A program made the translations under genes and the position numbers. Under the pieces are notes generated by a model. It was not told the DNA's origin and searched no databases. It was given only the letters and a program-made list of their open reading frames with translations. From positions 47,096 to 111,095 of the forward strand of contig CAJUSK010000026.1 in assembly GCA_910589075.1 (NCBI GenBank): DNA of 64,000 bases, read 5' to 3'. Of the stretch, positions 41,857 through 50,135 are shown piece after piece (positions within the stretch are counted from its first letter, which is position 1; each line of letters opens with the position of its first letter). The DNA is from an uncultured Lachnospiraceae bacterium. GTDB taxonomy: Bacteria > Bacillota > Clostridia > Lachnospirales > Lachnospiraceae.

Positions 41857-42998
41857 ATTTCAGCAAAACAAAACAGATGTCCGGAGGCGCAAATTCTTCT
41901 GCTGCGGAAGAAAAATATGATGTGGAAGTGGTGGAAAGCTATGACATTGTGTCAGACAGACAAACCATGAATACGCAGCTGACAGGATCGCCGGAAGTGG
42001 ACGCCATTGTCAGCACCATTGAAATTGATAATCTTGAAACGATTGTTTCCTTCGGCGCAGATGCGGCGGAAGAGATTTCCAAAGCATCGGATGTGGTACT
42101 CAGCGGCATGAATATGTCACAACTGGATGATTCCAGTGAAATGCTGAACACACTGGCAAAAATTATGAACCGGTTTGACATTGAAGAGATCAAGGACAAC
42201 CCGGGACTGTTTGGCAAATTGTTTGGCAATCTGCGGAGACAGCTTGACAAAATACTGGCCAAATATCACAGTATGGGCCAGGAAGTGGATAAAATTTATG
42301 TACAGTTGAAACAGTATGAGTCTGAGATCAAGCAGGCCAACCGGAAACTGGATCAGTTGTTTGATGCAAATGTGGAATATTATCATCAGCTTGTAAAATA
42401 CATTCTGGCCGGGGAACAGGGATGCCAGGAGATTGAGGCATATATTGGACAGAGACAGAAGGATATGGAAGATACGGGGGATAATTCCATCCAGTTTGAA
42501 ATTCAGAGCCTGCAACAGGCGCTGATGATGCTGGAGCAGCGGACACAGGACCTGCGCACGGCAGAAAATGTAGCCATGCAGTCTATCCCGATGATCAAGA
42601 CAATGGAATTCAGTAATATGAATCTGGTTCGAAAGATCAATTCGGCCTTTATTGTTACATTGCCCGTGTTCAAGCAGGCGCTGGCGCAGGCGGTTATGCT
42701 GAAACGGCAGCGGATCCAGGCTGAAGCCATACAGGCGCTGGATGAAAAGACAAATGAAATGCTGGTGAAAAATGCGCGCAATACCGTGGAACAGTCCAAG
42801 ATGACAGCAAGGATGGCCTCCGGCAGCTCTATTCAGATTGAAACGCTGGAGTCCACATGGAGAACCATTTGCAACGGTATCGACGAAACCAGACAGATTC
42901 AGGAAAATGCAAGAAAGAAACGGGTAGATGACCAGAAGAGACTGGAAGCTATTAAGGCAGAGTTTAACCAGCGGTATCATGTACCTAAGGTAAATTAA
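41847..42998 (+). CDS. telA: TelA-family toxic anion resistance protein
   Basis: 383 residues, almost entirely helical and coiled-coil prone, without signal peptide. The conserved TelA core is visible: FGKLFGNLRRQLDKILAKYHSMGQEVDKIYVQLKQYE, LDQLFDANVEYYHQLVKYILAGEQGCQEIE, FSNMNLVRKINSAFIVTLPVFKQALAQAVMLKRQR. TelA (YceH/YaaN family) is a steady partner of TerD and YceG in tellurite and stress operons. The start overlaps the YceG-like gene; downstream are terD genes behind a structured repeat. Confidence 0.93.
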   Translation: MGLDFSKTKQMSGGANSSAAEEKYDVEVVESYDIVSDRQTMNTQLTGSPEVDAIVSTIEIDNLETIVSFGADAAEEISKASDVVLSGMNMSQLDDSSEMLNTLAKIMNRFDIEEIKDNPGLFGKLFGNLRRQLDKILAKYHSMGQEVDKIYVQLKQYESEIKQANRKLDQLFDANVEYYHQLVKYILAGEQGCQEIEAYIGQRQKDMEDTGDNSIQFEIQSLQQALMMLEQRTQDLRTAENVAMQSIPMIKTMEFSNMNLVRKINSAFIVTLPVFKQALAQAVMLKRQRIQAEAIQALDEKTNEMLVKNARNTVEQSKMTARMASGSSIQIETLESTWRTICNGIDETRQIQENARKKRVDDQKRLEAIKAEFNQRYHVPKVN

Positions 42999-43010
42999 GC
43001 AATTATAAAA

Positions 43011-43150
43011 GCAGTAAGCGTCCGGGAGGGCGGTTACGGAACTAAAAAACAGTAAACGCCCGTACGGCGCCGGGATAGATTGCCGGATGCGGGTCAGCCG
43101 GGAAGCTATCCGGTGAAAAGGTGCAGGGAGGGCGGTTACGGAACTTTAAA
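43011..43150 (+). repeat. Structured GCGGAACT-family repeat before terD (collapsed unit plus full unit)
   Basis: GGTTACGGAACT occurs at 43032 and 43134. Before the first lies a short stem (GTAAGCG / CGGTTAC), before the second a full unit with GTAAACGCCC / GGGCGGTTAC as outer stem and GGGATAG / CTATCC inside. The last tail merges into the ribosome site of terD (CAGGAGGG). Confidence 0.85.
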
Positions 43151-43165
43151 TCAGGAGGGAAAAGT

Positions 43166-43747
43166 ATGCCAATTAATTTGACAAAGGGACAAAAAGTAGA
43201 TTTGACAAAAGGGAATCCAGGGTTGAAAAAGATTATGGTCGGCCTGGGCTGGGATGTGAATCAGTATGATTCCGGCGCGGACTTTGACCTGGATGCGGCG
43301 GCGTTTATGTTGGGAGAAAACGGAAAGTGCCCTACAGAAAAAGAATTTATCTTTTATGGGACGCTTGAGCATACCAGCGGCGCGTTAAAGCATATGGGCG
43401 ATAACCTGACCGGTGAAGGAGAAGGGGATGATGAACAGATCGAAGTGGATCTGTCAAAGATTCCTGCCAATATAATGAAAGTTGCATTTACAGTCACAAT
43501 TTATGATGCCGATGTGAGACGCCAGAATTTCGGACAGGTATCCAATGCGTTTATCAGGATTGTGGATGAAACCACCGGACAGGAACTGATCCGCTATGAT
43601 CTGGGAGAGGATTTTTCCATTGAGACAGCGGTTGTGGTAGGGGAACTGTACAGAAATAACGGCGCATGGAAATTCAATGCCATCGGAAGCGGATTCCAGG
43701 GCGGCCTGGCAGCATTGTGCGCACATTATGGAATAGAGGTAGCATAA
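43166..43747 (+). CDS. terD: TerD-family stress protein, copy 1
   Basis: 193 residues from the ATG at 43166 with AGGAGGG upstream. Canonical TerD: LTKGQKVDLTKGNPGL at the start, GLGWDVNQYDSGADFDLDAAAF with the acidic calcium-binding cluster, GDNLTGEGEGDDEQIEVDLSKIP and FIRIVDE. TerD proteins bind Ca2+ and are cytoplasmic or membrane-surface scaffolds of the Ter response. The Ca2+ ATPase gene in the same cluster supports a calcium link. Confidence 0.96.
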   Translation: MPINLTKGQKVDLTKGNPGLKKIMVGLGWDVNQYDSGADFDLDAAAFMLGENGKCPTEKEFIFYGTLEHTSGALKHMGDNLTGEGEGDDEQIEVDLSKIPANIMKVAFTVTIYDADVRRQNFGQVSNAFIRIVDETTGQELIRYDLGEDFSIETAVVVGELYRNNGAWKFNAIGSGFQGGLAALCAHYGIEVA

Positions 43748-43762
43748 AAGGGGGAAAATAAA

Positions 43763-44344
43763 ATGCCGGTAAATTTAAAAAAAGGACAGAAAGTCAGCCT
43801 GACAAAAGGAAATCCCGGATTGAAACATGTGGTTGTAGGTCTGGGCTGGGATGTAAACCAGTTTGACACAGGCGGCGACTTCGATTTGGATGCGGCAGCA
43901 TTTCTGCTGACAGCGAATGGAACAGTTGCAGGATCAGGTGATTTCGTATATTATGGATGCCTGACACATGCGTCAGGAAGCGTATGCCATTTGGGAGATA
44001 ACCTGACAGGCGCCGGAGAAGGCGATGATGAACAGCTCAAAGTGGATCTTTCCAAAGTGCCTGCCAATGTAACCAAGATTGCCTTTACCGTGACCATCTA
44101 CGAGGCAGAGCAGAGACGGCAGAATTTCGGTCAGGTGTCCAATGCGTTCATCCGTATTTACAATGAGGAAAATGGCGAAGAACTGCTGCGCTATGATTTG
44201 GGCGAAGACTTTTCCATCGAGACGGCAGTTGTGTTCGGAGAACTGTATAAAAACGGCGATGAATGGAAATTCAATGCGATTGGCAATGGTTTTCAGGGCG
44301 GCCTGGCAGCTCTGTGCGAAAACTATGGCGTAGATGTAGAATAA
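43763..44344 (+). CDS. terD: TerD-family stress protein, copy 2
   Basis: 193 residues, a close paralogue of copy 1 (shared QNFGQVSNAFIRI, LGEDFSIETAVV and GFQGGLAALC). Calcium-site acids in GGDFDLDAAAF and GAGEGDDEQLKVDLSKVP are intact. Only 15 bases after the preceding stop, with GGGGGAAAA before the ATG. Confidence 0.96.
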   Translation: MPVNLKKGQKVSLTKGNPGLKHVVVGLGWDVNQFDTGGDFDLDAAAFLLTANGTVAGSGDFVYYGCLTHASGSVCHLGDNLTGAGEGDDEQLKVDLSKVPANVTKIAFTVTIYEAEQRRQNFGQVSNAFIRIYNEENGEELLRYDLGEDFSIETAVVFGELYKNGDEWKFNAIGNGFQGGLAALCENYGVDVE

Positions 44345-44357
44345 ATATAAAATTGTT

Positions 44358-44480
44358 GCGGAACTCAAAAACAGCAATCAGCCTTACAGAGCCGGGATAG
44401 ATTTACAAACGCGAAAGCGTTGGGAAATCTATCCGTTGCAGAGGCGCTGGAAGGGGGATTGCGGAACTCTGAATCGGAGG
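44358..44480 (+). repeat. Structured GCGGAACT-family repeat before the third terD
   Basis: GCGGAACT at 44358 and 44461 flank one hairpin: CAATC / GATTG outside, GGGATAGATTT / AAATCTATCC inside, ACGC-GAAA-GCGT at the tip. The tail merges into the ribosome site CGGAGG. Confidence 0.85.
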
Positions 44481-44490
44481 AATTTCTAAA

Positions 44491-45078
44491 ATGTCAATCA
44501 GTTTACAAAAGGGACAAAAGGTCAGCCTGACAAAGGACAACGCAGGTCTTTCCAGAGTTGTAGTGGGCCTGGGCTGGGACGAGGTGAAACAGAAGAAAGG
44601 ATTCTTTGCGCCCAAGCCGCAGCCTATTGACTGCGATGCATCCGCCTTACTGCTTGTAAGCGGGAAGTTGGTGGATAACAGGGACGTGGTTTATTATGGT
44701 AATTTAAAGCATATGACCGGTACGGTGCAGCATATGGGAGATAATCTGACAGGAGCCGGTGAAGGGGATGATGAACAGATTATCGTAGATCTTTCCCGTG
44801 TGCCCGATCAATATGACAAGATTGTCATTGTTGTTACCATTTATCAGGCAGTGCAGAAAGGCCAGCATTTCGGCCTGATTGAAAATGCCTTTATTCGTCT
44901 GGTGAATGCGGCAAATAATACGGAGATGTGTAAATACAATCTGAGTGAGAATTATTCCGGTATGACAGCCATGATTTTTGGAGAGATTTACCGTCATGGC
45001 GGAGAATGGAAATTCAATGCTATCGGCCAGGGTACGAACGATCCGGGGCTGGGTGAACTGATTAGGAGATATATCTAA
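44491..45078 (+). CDS. TerD-family stress protein, copy 3, altered metal site
   Basis: 195 residues. It keeps the TerD frame (LQKGQKVSLTKDNAGL, GLGWDEVKQ, GDNLTGAGEGDDEQIIVDLSRVP) but the first acidic cluster is different: KKGFFAPKPQPIDCDASALLL instead of DFDLDAAAF, with an insertion of Lys, Phe and Pro. The second cluster is intact. One calcium site may thus be changed or weaker. It is more distant from copies 1 and 2 than they are from each other, and has its own structured leader. Confidence 0.93.
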   Translation: MSISLQKGQKVSLTKDNAGLSRVVVGLGWDEVKQKKGFFAPKPQPIDCDASALLLVSGKLVDNRDVVYYGNLKHMTGTVQHMGDNLTGAGEGDDEQIIVDLSRVPDQYDKIVIVVTIYQAVQKGQHFGLIENAFIRLVNAANNTEMCKYNLSENYSGMTAMIFGEIYRHGGEWKFNAIGQGTNDPGLGELIRRYI

Positions 45079-45123
45079 ATTATAGATGAAGAAAGCATGC
45101 ATTATGTATGTGGAGGATTGCAT

Positions 45124-47778
45124 ATGAAATTAAGTGGACTGAGTGAGCAGGAGGTGCTTGCTTCACGGGAGAAATACGGCTCCAACGCCATACCGGAATC
45201 GGAACCGACGACTTTTCTTGAGGCGTTTAAGGAGACGTTTGGTGATCCCATGATCAAAATCCTGCTTGTGATCGCAGCGATCATGATCGGTATGTTCTTT
45301 GTGGGGTATGCAGAGATCTATGAGCCGGTGGGCACGATTGTGGCAGTGCTGATTGTGGCTTTTGTTTCTGCAAAGACCAGCGTGGCCAGTGATACAAAGT
45401 ATCGGCAGTTAAAGGACAGTACCAAAAAAGATACCTGTAAGGCATACAGGGATGGTCAGATCACAGTGATCGAAGTAGACGATGTGGTGGTGGGTGACCG
45501 GATTCTTCTGCAGTCCGGAGATAAGATTCCGGCGGATGGTATTCTGGTGGACGGAGATCTGCGTGTGGACAATTCTGCTCTGAACGGTGAGGCAGAAGAG
45601 TGCAAGAAGTTTGCCGCAAAGGAACATGTGGAGCTGCCGGAAAATATTACCGGTGACACATTCGTGGACAGGCATTCCCTGTTTCGGGGTGCTGTGGTGT
45701 TTGACGGAGAAGGCGTGCTGGATGTGCGGAAAGTCGGCCTTTCCACTATGATGGGTAAGATGGCCGAGGAAATGCAGGAAGATGAACCCGATTCCCCGCT
45801 GAAAGTAAAACTGGCAAAGCTGGCAGGTCAGATTTCCACCTTTGGCTATATTGGCGCCGTGGTCATTGCAATTCTCTATCTCGTCTTTTTCGTTATGCGT
45901 GCCGGAGGTGTGGACGGTTATCTGGCGCTGGGATGGACTCAGATTATAAAAGATGTGGTGGAAGCTGTTTCCCTGGCCATCGTAATTATTGTCTGTGCGG
46001 TGCCGGAGGGCTTACCATTGATGATTTCTTTGGTGCTGATGCAAAATACCAGCAAGATGCTGGATCACAATGTATTGGTGCGCAAGGCGGAAGGGATTGA
46101 GACGGCCGGTTCCCTGAATATTCTGTTCAGCGATAAAACAGGAACCATTACAAAGGGTATGCTGGAAGTGGTGGAGTTTTTCACGGCACAGGGAGAGACA
46201 ATTCCTCTGACGGAATTGAAACAGCATGGAAAGATAAAAGAATTGCTGAATCTGGCCATTGGCAAAAATACCGCTTCTCTTTTTGACAGTCATCACAGAG
46301 TGATTGGCGGCAATGCCACAGATCAGGCACTGATGAAATTCCTGGGAGAGGAGACATACCAGGAACTGGCGGAAAATAGCGCGTGGCTTGTCAATGCTTC
46401 CCAGGGCTTTAATTCCGCCAATAAATTCAGCCAGGCAAGAATTGACAGTATGGGAATGACCTTTTATAAAGGGGCGCCGGAGCGGCTGCTTGCAGCGGCG
46501 AAAAAAGCGTTGGACCAGAATGGCGATGAGACCAGCCTGAACCTGGATGTGTTGAATGAGAAAATCAATGAACTGGCTTCCAGAGCCATGCGTGTGCTGG
46601 CTTTCGGTTATTCCAAAAAGGGACTGACAGCCGATCAGATCAATGATGACGTGGTACTGATTGGCCTGGCGGCTATTCGGGATGATGTGCGTCCGGAGGC
46701 AAGAGATGCCATCCGCGAGGTACAGGAGGCCGGCATTCAGGTAGTGATGATTACCGGCGACCGTCTGGAGACAGCCGTTTCCATTGCAAGGGATGCGGGC
46801 CTCATCCGGGAAGGAGCGGACAAAGCATTGACCTCCGCTGACTTAAATGCCATGAGCGATGACGAAGTGAAACGGATCATCCCTCATATCCGGGTGATTG
46901 CAAGAGCACTTCCCACAGATAAATCCCGTATGGTCAGACTGTGCCAGGAGATGAATCTGGTAGTGGGGATGACTGGTGATGGTGTGAACGATTCCCCTGC
47001 ACTGAAACGTGCAGATGTGGGATTTGCCATGGGCAGTGGTACAGAGGCCGCCAAAGAGGCCGGCAAGATTGTTATATTGGACGACAATTTCAAATCCATC
47101 AAAGATGCTATCTGGTATGGCAGAACCATTTATCACAATATATTGAAATTCTGCAAATTCCAGCTCGTTATCAATGTGGCGGCTGTGGTGGTCAGCGCTA
47201 TTGCGCCGTTCTTCGGGGTAGAGGAACCGTTGAAAGTAACACATTTGCTGTTTGTCAACCTGGTGATGGACGGTTTGGGGGCCATTATGCTTGGCAATGA
47301 GCCGGCGCTGGCGGAATATATGCGTGAGAAGCCCAGAAGAAGAGACGAGAGCATTGTGAACAAAAAGATGATGGCACAGATACTGACAATGGGTATCTGG
47401 CTGACGGTACTTAGTTTTGTTTATCTGAAACATCCGTTTTTCAGGGGACTGTTTGAAACGGATGCCCAGCATATGACCGGTTATTTTGTTCTGTTTATTA
47501 TCAGTGCCCTGTTTAACGGTTTTAATGTGCGGGATGACAGATTTGGTATATTCAAAGGGCTGGATGAGAATACGGGCTTTTTGAAAGTGCTGCTGACGAT
47601 TGTGCTTGTGCAGGCGGCCATTGTCAATGCGCCGCTGATTCCACTTTCAGTGTTTACCTGGATTGGAAATATGTTCAGTTGTGTACCGTTTGGCCCGATG
47701 GGCTGGGCAGTGATTATTGTCCTTGCCTTTACCATGATTCCGGTGGATATGGTTCGGAAATGTGTGGTGAACAGATAG
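45124..47778 (+). CDS. P-type Ca2+-transporting ATPase (type IIB-like)
   Basis: 884 residues from the ATG at 45124 (GGAGG upstream; an earlier in-frame start at 45097 was not used). The phosphorylation site is FSDKTGTITK, the ATP-binding part has KGAPERLL, and the hinge is MTGDGVNDSPALKRADVGFAMG. CAVPEGLPLMISL in the fourth membrane segment has the PEGL motif of plasma-membrane calcium pumps. The C-terminal four to six membrane segments include FVNLVMDGLGAIMLG. It exports Ca2+ or related divalent ions. Its place right after three TerD genes fits the calcium binding of TerD. Confidence 0.93.
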   Translation: MKLSGLSEQEVLASREKYGSNAIPESEPTTFLEAFKETFGDPMIKILLVIAAIMIGMFFVGYAEIYEPVGTIVAVLIVAFVSAKTSVASDTKYRQLKDSTKKDTCKAYRDGQITVIEVDDVVVGDRILLQSGDKIPADGILVDGDLRVDNSALNGEAEECKKFAAKEHVELPENITGDTFVDRHSLFRGAVVFDGEGVLDVRKVGLSTMMGKMAEEMQEDEPDSPLKVKLAKLAGQISTFGYIGAVVIAILYLVFFVMRAGGVDGYLALGWTQIIKDVVEAVSLAIVIIVCAVPEGLPLMISLVLMQNTSKMLDHNVLVRKAEGIETAGSLNILFSDKTGTITKGMLEVVEFFTAQGETIPLTELKQHGKIKELLNLAIGKNTASLFDSHHRVIGGNATDQALMKFLGEETYQELAENSAWLVNASQGFNSANKFSQARIDSMGMTFYKGAPERLLAAAKKALDQNGDETSLNLDVLNEKINELASRAMRVLAFGYSKKGLTADQINDDVVLIGLAAIRDDVRPEARDAIREVQEAGIQVVMITGDRLETAVSIARDAGLIREGADKALTSADLNAMSDDEVKRIIPHIRVIARALPTDKSRMVRLCQEMNLVVGMTGDGVNDSPALKRADVGFAMGSGTEAAKEAGKIVILDDNFKSIKDAIWYGRTIYHNILKFCKFQLVINVAAVVVSAIAPFFGVEEPLKVTHLLFVNLVMDGLGAIMLGNEPALAEYMREKPRRRDESIVNKKMMAQILTMGIWLTVLSFVYLKHPFFRGLFETDAQHMTGYFVLFIISALFNGFNVRDDRFGIFKGLDENTGFLKVLLTIVLVQAAIVNAPLIPLSVFTWIGNMFSCVPFGPMGWAVIIVLAFTMIPVDMVRKCVVNR

Positions 47779-47782
47779 AAAA

Positions 47783-47824
47783 CAACAATAGACAGCACGC
47801 TTTGCGAACTATCTATTGTCATGA
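47783..47824 (-). repeat. Dispersed hairpin repeat, copy 6 (inverted)
   Basis: ACAATAG and CTATTGTCATGAAT arms, with GCTTTGCGAACT in the loop. It begins four bases after the stop of the ATPase gene. Confidence 0.8.
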
Positions 47825-47871
47825 ATGAAAAACACGGGGTGCGGAGCTTTTGCCACCGTGATTTGGAAAAG

Positions 47872-47906
47872 CGCCATGCTGCGAAGGTATCGCGGCATGG
47901 CGTTTT
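47872..47906 (+). terminator. Terminator after the Ca2+ ATPase
   Basis: CGCCATGC and GCATGGCG form an 8-bp stem with a 15-nt loop, followed by TTTT. It ends just before the next gene, which therefore needs read-through or its own promoter. Confidence 0.65.
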
Positions 47907-47926
47907 GGTGAATGAGAAAGGCTGTT

Positions 47927-48505
47927 ATGATGGATTTAAATACATCTTTGTCTGAACTGTCACTGGAAGCGTTGTGGGAATTATTTCCGATTCTTCTTAC
48001 AGAGCATAAAAGCTGCTGGGGAGATTGGTATGAAGAAGAACAGCAGAGAATCAGGCGCATTTTACATAAGTATGATTTGAGGATACACCATATTGGGAGT
48101 ACCGCAGTAGAGCATTTGTGGGCAAAACCTATTGTGGATATTCTGATGGAACTCTCAGAATACAGTTCCATCACAGACATCAAAGAGCAGCTTGTGAAGG
48201 GTGGTTATCTTTGCATGTCTGAGAAAGAAAACAGAGTATCTCTGAACAGGGGGTATACGGATACGGGGTTTGCGGAGCGGGTGTTTCACGTACATGTACG
48301 GTTTGAGGGTGACAATGACGAATTGTATTTTCGGGATTTTCTGCGCAGTCATCCTTCTGTTGCTAAAGAATATGAGGCGTTAAAGATTTCACTGTGGAAA
48401 AAGTACGAACACAACAGAGATGCATATACGAATGCAAAAAGCGAATTTATCAGGAAATATACGGAATTGGCAAAGGCGGAGTACGGAAACAGATATAAGC
48501 GTTGA
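47927..48505 (+). CDS. GrpB family (UPF0157) protein, nucleotidyltransferase-like
   Basis: 192 residues from the ATG at 47927 (GAAAGG upstream; an ATG at 47912 is possible). The family signature HHIGSTAVEHLWAKPIVDILMEL at about 60-82 and HVHVRFEGDNDELYFRDFLRSHP further on identify GrpB/UPF0157, small cytoplasmic proteins related to nucleotidyltransferases with no firm function. Not known to be part of Ter systems; it may simply be inserted between the ATPase and the HAD gene. Confidence 0.9.
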   Translation: MMDLNTSLSELSLEALWELFPILLTEHKSCWGDWYEEEQQRIRRILHKYDLRIHHIGSTAVEHLWAKPIVDILMELSEYSSITDIKEQLVKGGYLCMSEKENRVSLNRGYTDTGFAERVFHVHVRFEGDNDELYFRDFLRSHPSVAKEYEALKISLWKKYEHNRDAYTNAKSEFIRKYTELAKAEYGNRYKR

Positions 48506-48548
48506 CAATGTAACAGGTTCATGGTTTCTGACAGGAGGCATTCGGAGT

Positions 48549-48935
48549 ATGGACAGGGAAGAATTATTTTCATGGTGCAGACAACAGTATGGAACAGAGC
48601 CGGATTATCCATGGGCGGACAGGAATGCAGTCCTCCGTCACCGGGATACCGGAAAATGGTACGGCGCTGTTCTGGAAGTACGGCGGGACAGATTGGGTAT
48701 GCAGGGGGAAGAGCTGGTGGATGTGCTGAATGTAAAAGGCGATCCTGTGTTGATTGGTTCGCTCAGGATGCAGCCGGGCTTTCTGCCTGCGTATCACATG
48801 AATAAAGAAAACTGGATTTCCATTTTACTGGATGGGACGGCGCCGGAGGAACAGATGAAAAACCTGATAGAGATGAGCTATCAGATGACAGATAAGAAGC
48901 GGAAAAACAAACCCGTTTCTGCACAGGGAGAGTGA
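48549..48935 (+). CDS. MmcQ/YjbR-family protein
   Basis: 128 residues from the ATG at 48549, with AGGAGG ten bases upstream. MDREELFSWCRQQYGTEPDYPW, then LEVRRDRLG, LNVKGDPVLIGSL and GFLPAYHMNKENWISILLDG follow the MmcQ/YjbR (CyaY-like fold) pattern, a DNA-binding-like fold of unclear role. The HAD gene begins nine bases after its stop, so the two are likely co-transcribed. Confidence 0.9.
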   Translation: MDREELFSWCRQQYGTEPDYPWADRNAVLRHRDTGKWYGAVLEVRRDRLGMQGEELVDVLNVKGDPVLIGSLRMQPGFLPAYHMNKENWISILLDGTAPEEQMKNLIEMSYQMTDKKRKNKPVSAQGE

Positions 48936-48944
48936 GACAACAGG

Positions 48945-49718
48945 ATGCTGATTTTTCATGCGGACTTGGATAATACGTTAATATACTCATATAAGCACGA
49001 TATAGGGTCTGATACAGTTGGAGTGGAGCGGTATCAGGGCAGAGTGATTTCCTATATGACAGGAAGCTCTTATGAAATGCTTGATCAAATTCGGAAGCGG
49101 GTTTTGTTTGTGCCGGTGACTACACGCACGGTGGAGCAGTATGAGCGGATAGACCTGGGCAGCAGCCCACGGTTTGCGCTTGTATGTAACGGGGGAATTC
49201 TGCTGGAGGACGGACAGGAGGATGAACGGTGGTATGAGGCTTCCCTGGAACTGGTCAGGGATGCGGAAGACGAACTACAGTTGGGCGAGGAATGCCTGCA
49301 TAAAGACCGTAACCGGAATTTTGAAGTGCGGAATGTGAGAGGGCTGTTTTTGTTTACAAAAAGCAGTAACCCTTCTGCAACAGTGGAAATGCTCAGGCAA
49401 AAACTGGACAAAAGCCGGGTGGACGTATTTCAAAATGGAGAAAAAGTGTATGTGGTGCCCAGGCGGATGAATAAAGGGGAGGCATGCCGGCGGTTTCGGA
49501 AAAGAGTGCAGTCAGAATCTGTGTATACAGTTGCCGCCGGGGACAGCGAATTTGATATTCCCATGTTGGAAACGGCAGAACTGTATATGGCGCCTGCAAC
49601 GCTTTGCGACCTGTACGGACTGAAAGACGGGGGCAGATGGAGTGAGAAGGATGGCATTTTTTCAGATTTTATACTGAGCCGGATACTTAGGATGACAGAA
49701 ACGGTTCAATGGATTTGA
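48945..49718 (+). CDS. HAD-superfamily phosphatase (Ter-associated type)
   Basis: 257 residues. Motif I is HADLDNTLIYS with Asp7 and Asp9 as nucleophile and acid; CNGGILLEDG fits the substrate loop; MNKGEACRRFRKR and AAGDSEFDIPML are motifs III and IV of Cof-type phosphatases. A HAD enzyme of this sort is a standard member of Ter metabolite loci next to the PRTase, StiP and CitE-like genes, here displaced about 15 kb downstream. It would remove a phosphate from the product. An ATP-grasp partner commonly found with it is not in this window. Confidence 0.87.
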   Translation: MLIFHADLDNTLIYSYKHDIGSDTVGVERYQGRVISYMTGSSYEMLDQIRKRVLFVPVTTRTVEQYERIDLGSSPRFALVCNGGILLEDGQEDERWYEASLELVRDAEDELQLGEECLHKDRNRNFEVRNVRGLFLFTKSSNPSATVEMLRQKLDKSRVDVFQNGEKVYVVPRRMNKGEACRRFRKRVQSESVYTVAAGDSEFDIPMLETAELYMAPATLCDLYGLKDGGRWSEKDGIFSDFILSRILRMTETVQWI

Positions 49719-49729
49719 TGGGAATAAAA

Positions 49730-49770
49730 GATCCGGGATGTATGAATATACATTTTCGGAGATTTTTTTC
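49730..49770 (+). terminator. Terminator after the HAD gene
   Basis: ATGTAT-GAAT-ATACAT with a further CCG / CGG pairing is followed by a seven-T run. The stem is imperfect. Confidence 0.6.
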
Positions 49771-49808
49771 ATTCATGACAATAGAAAGTTCGCGAAGCGC
49801 ACTTCTGT
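49771..49808 (+). repeat. Dispersed hairpin repeat, copy 7 (3' arm decayed)
   Basis: ATTCATGACAATAGAAAGT at the left; the right arm reads ACTTCTGT where other copies have CTTTCTATTGT. It directly follows a terminator T-run. The remaining 170 bases up to the promoter hold nothing I can name. Confidence 0.7.
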
Positions 49809-49980
49809 TCTACAAAATTGTCAGAGCAGACAAGAATTAAGAAACTATTAACTATTTCAGGATTCCTTTCTTCATAATTATGCTTTAATATAAAGCGTAA
49901 TTATTCGGGGCAAGAGTTGGGAGATGAAGCCGGACTGCTCATAAGCTGTTATCAAAATCCTGGAAATTGTCATAAAATTT

Positions 49981-50009
49981 TTGTGCCTGAAGAATTTATA
50001 GTGTATAAT
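49981..50009 (+). promoter_or_regulatory. Promoter of the MacAB-like exporter operon
   Basis: TTGTGC at 49981-49986 and TATAAT at 50004-50009, spacing 17. The leader to the first ATG is about 120 bases; its 68-codon open frame lacks a ribosome site and is not considered a gene. Confidence 0.65.
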
Positions 50010-50135
50010 AAAATGCGTGTGCATGTGAACGGCTGTCAACAGATGACAGATCTGTCTGTTTCGGATTGTACATACATTTCAGAAAGAGTTTCGGGTAAAG
50101 GCAGCCATTGTGAATCAAAATAAAGGAACGGGTAT

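Noticed and set aside
49917..50123. 68-codon frame in the leader of the exporter operon
   Set aside because: It spans the TATAAT-containing promoter, has no proper ribosome site and no recognisable sequence.
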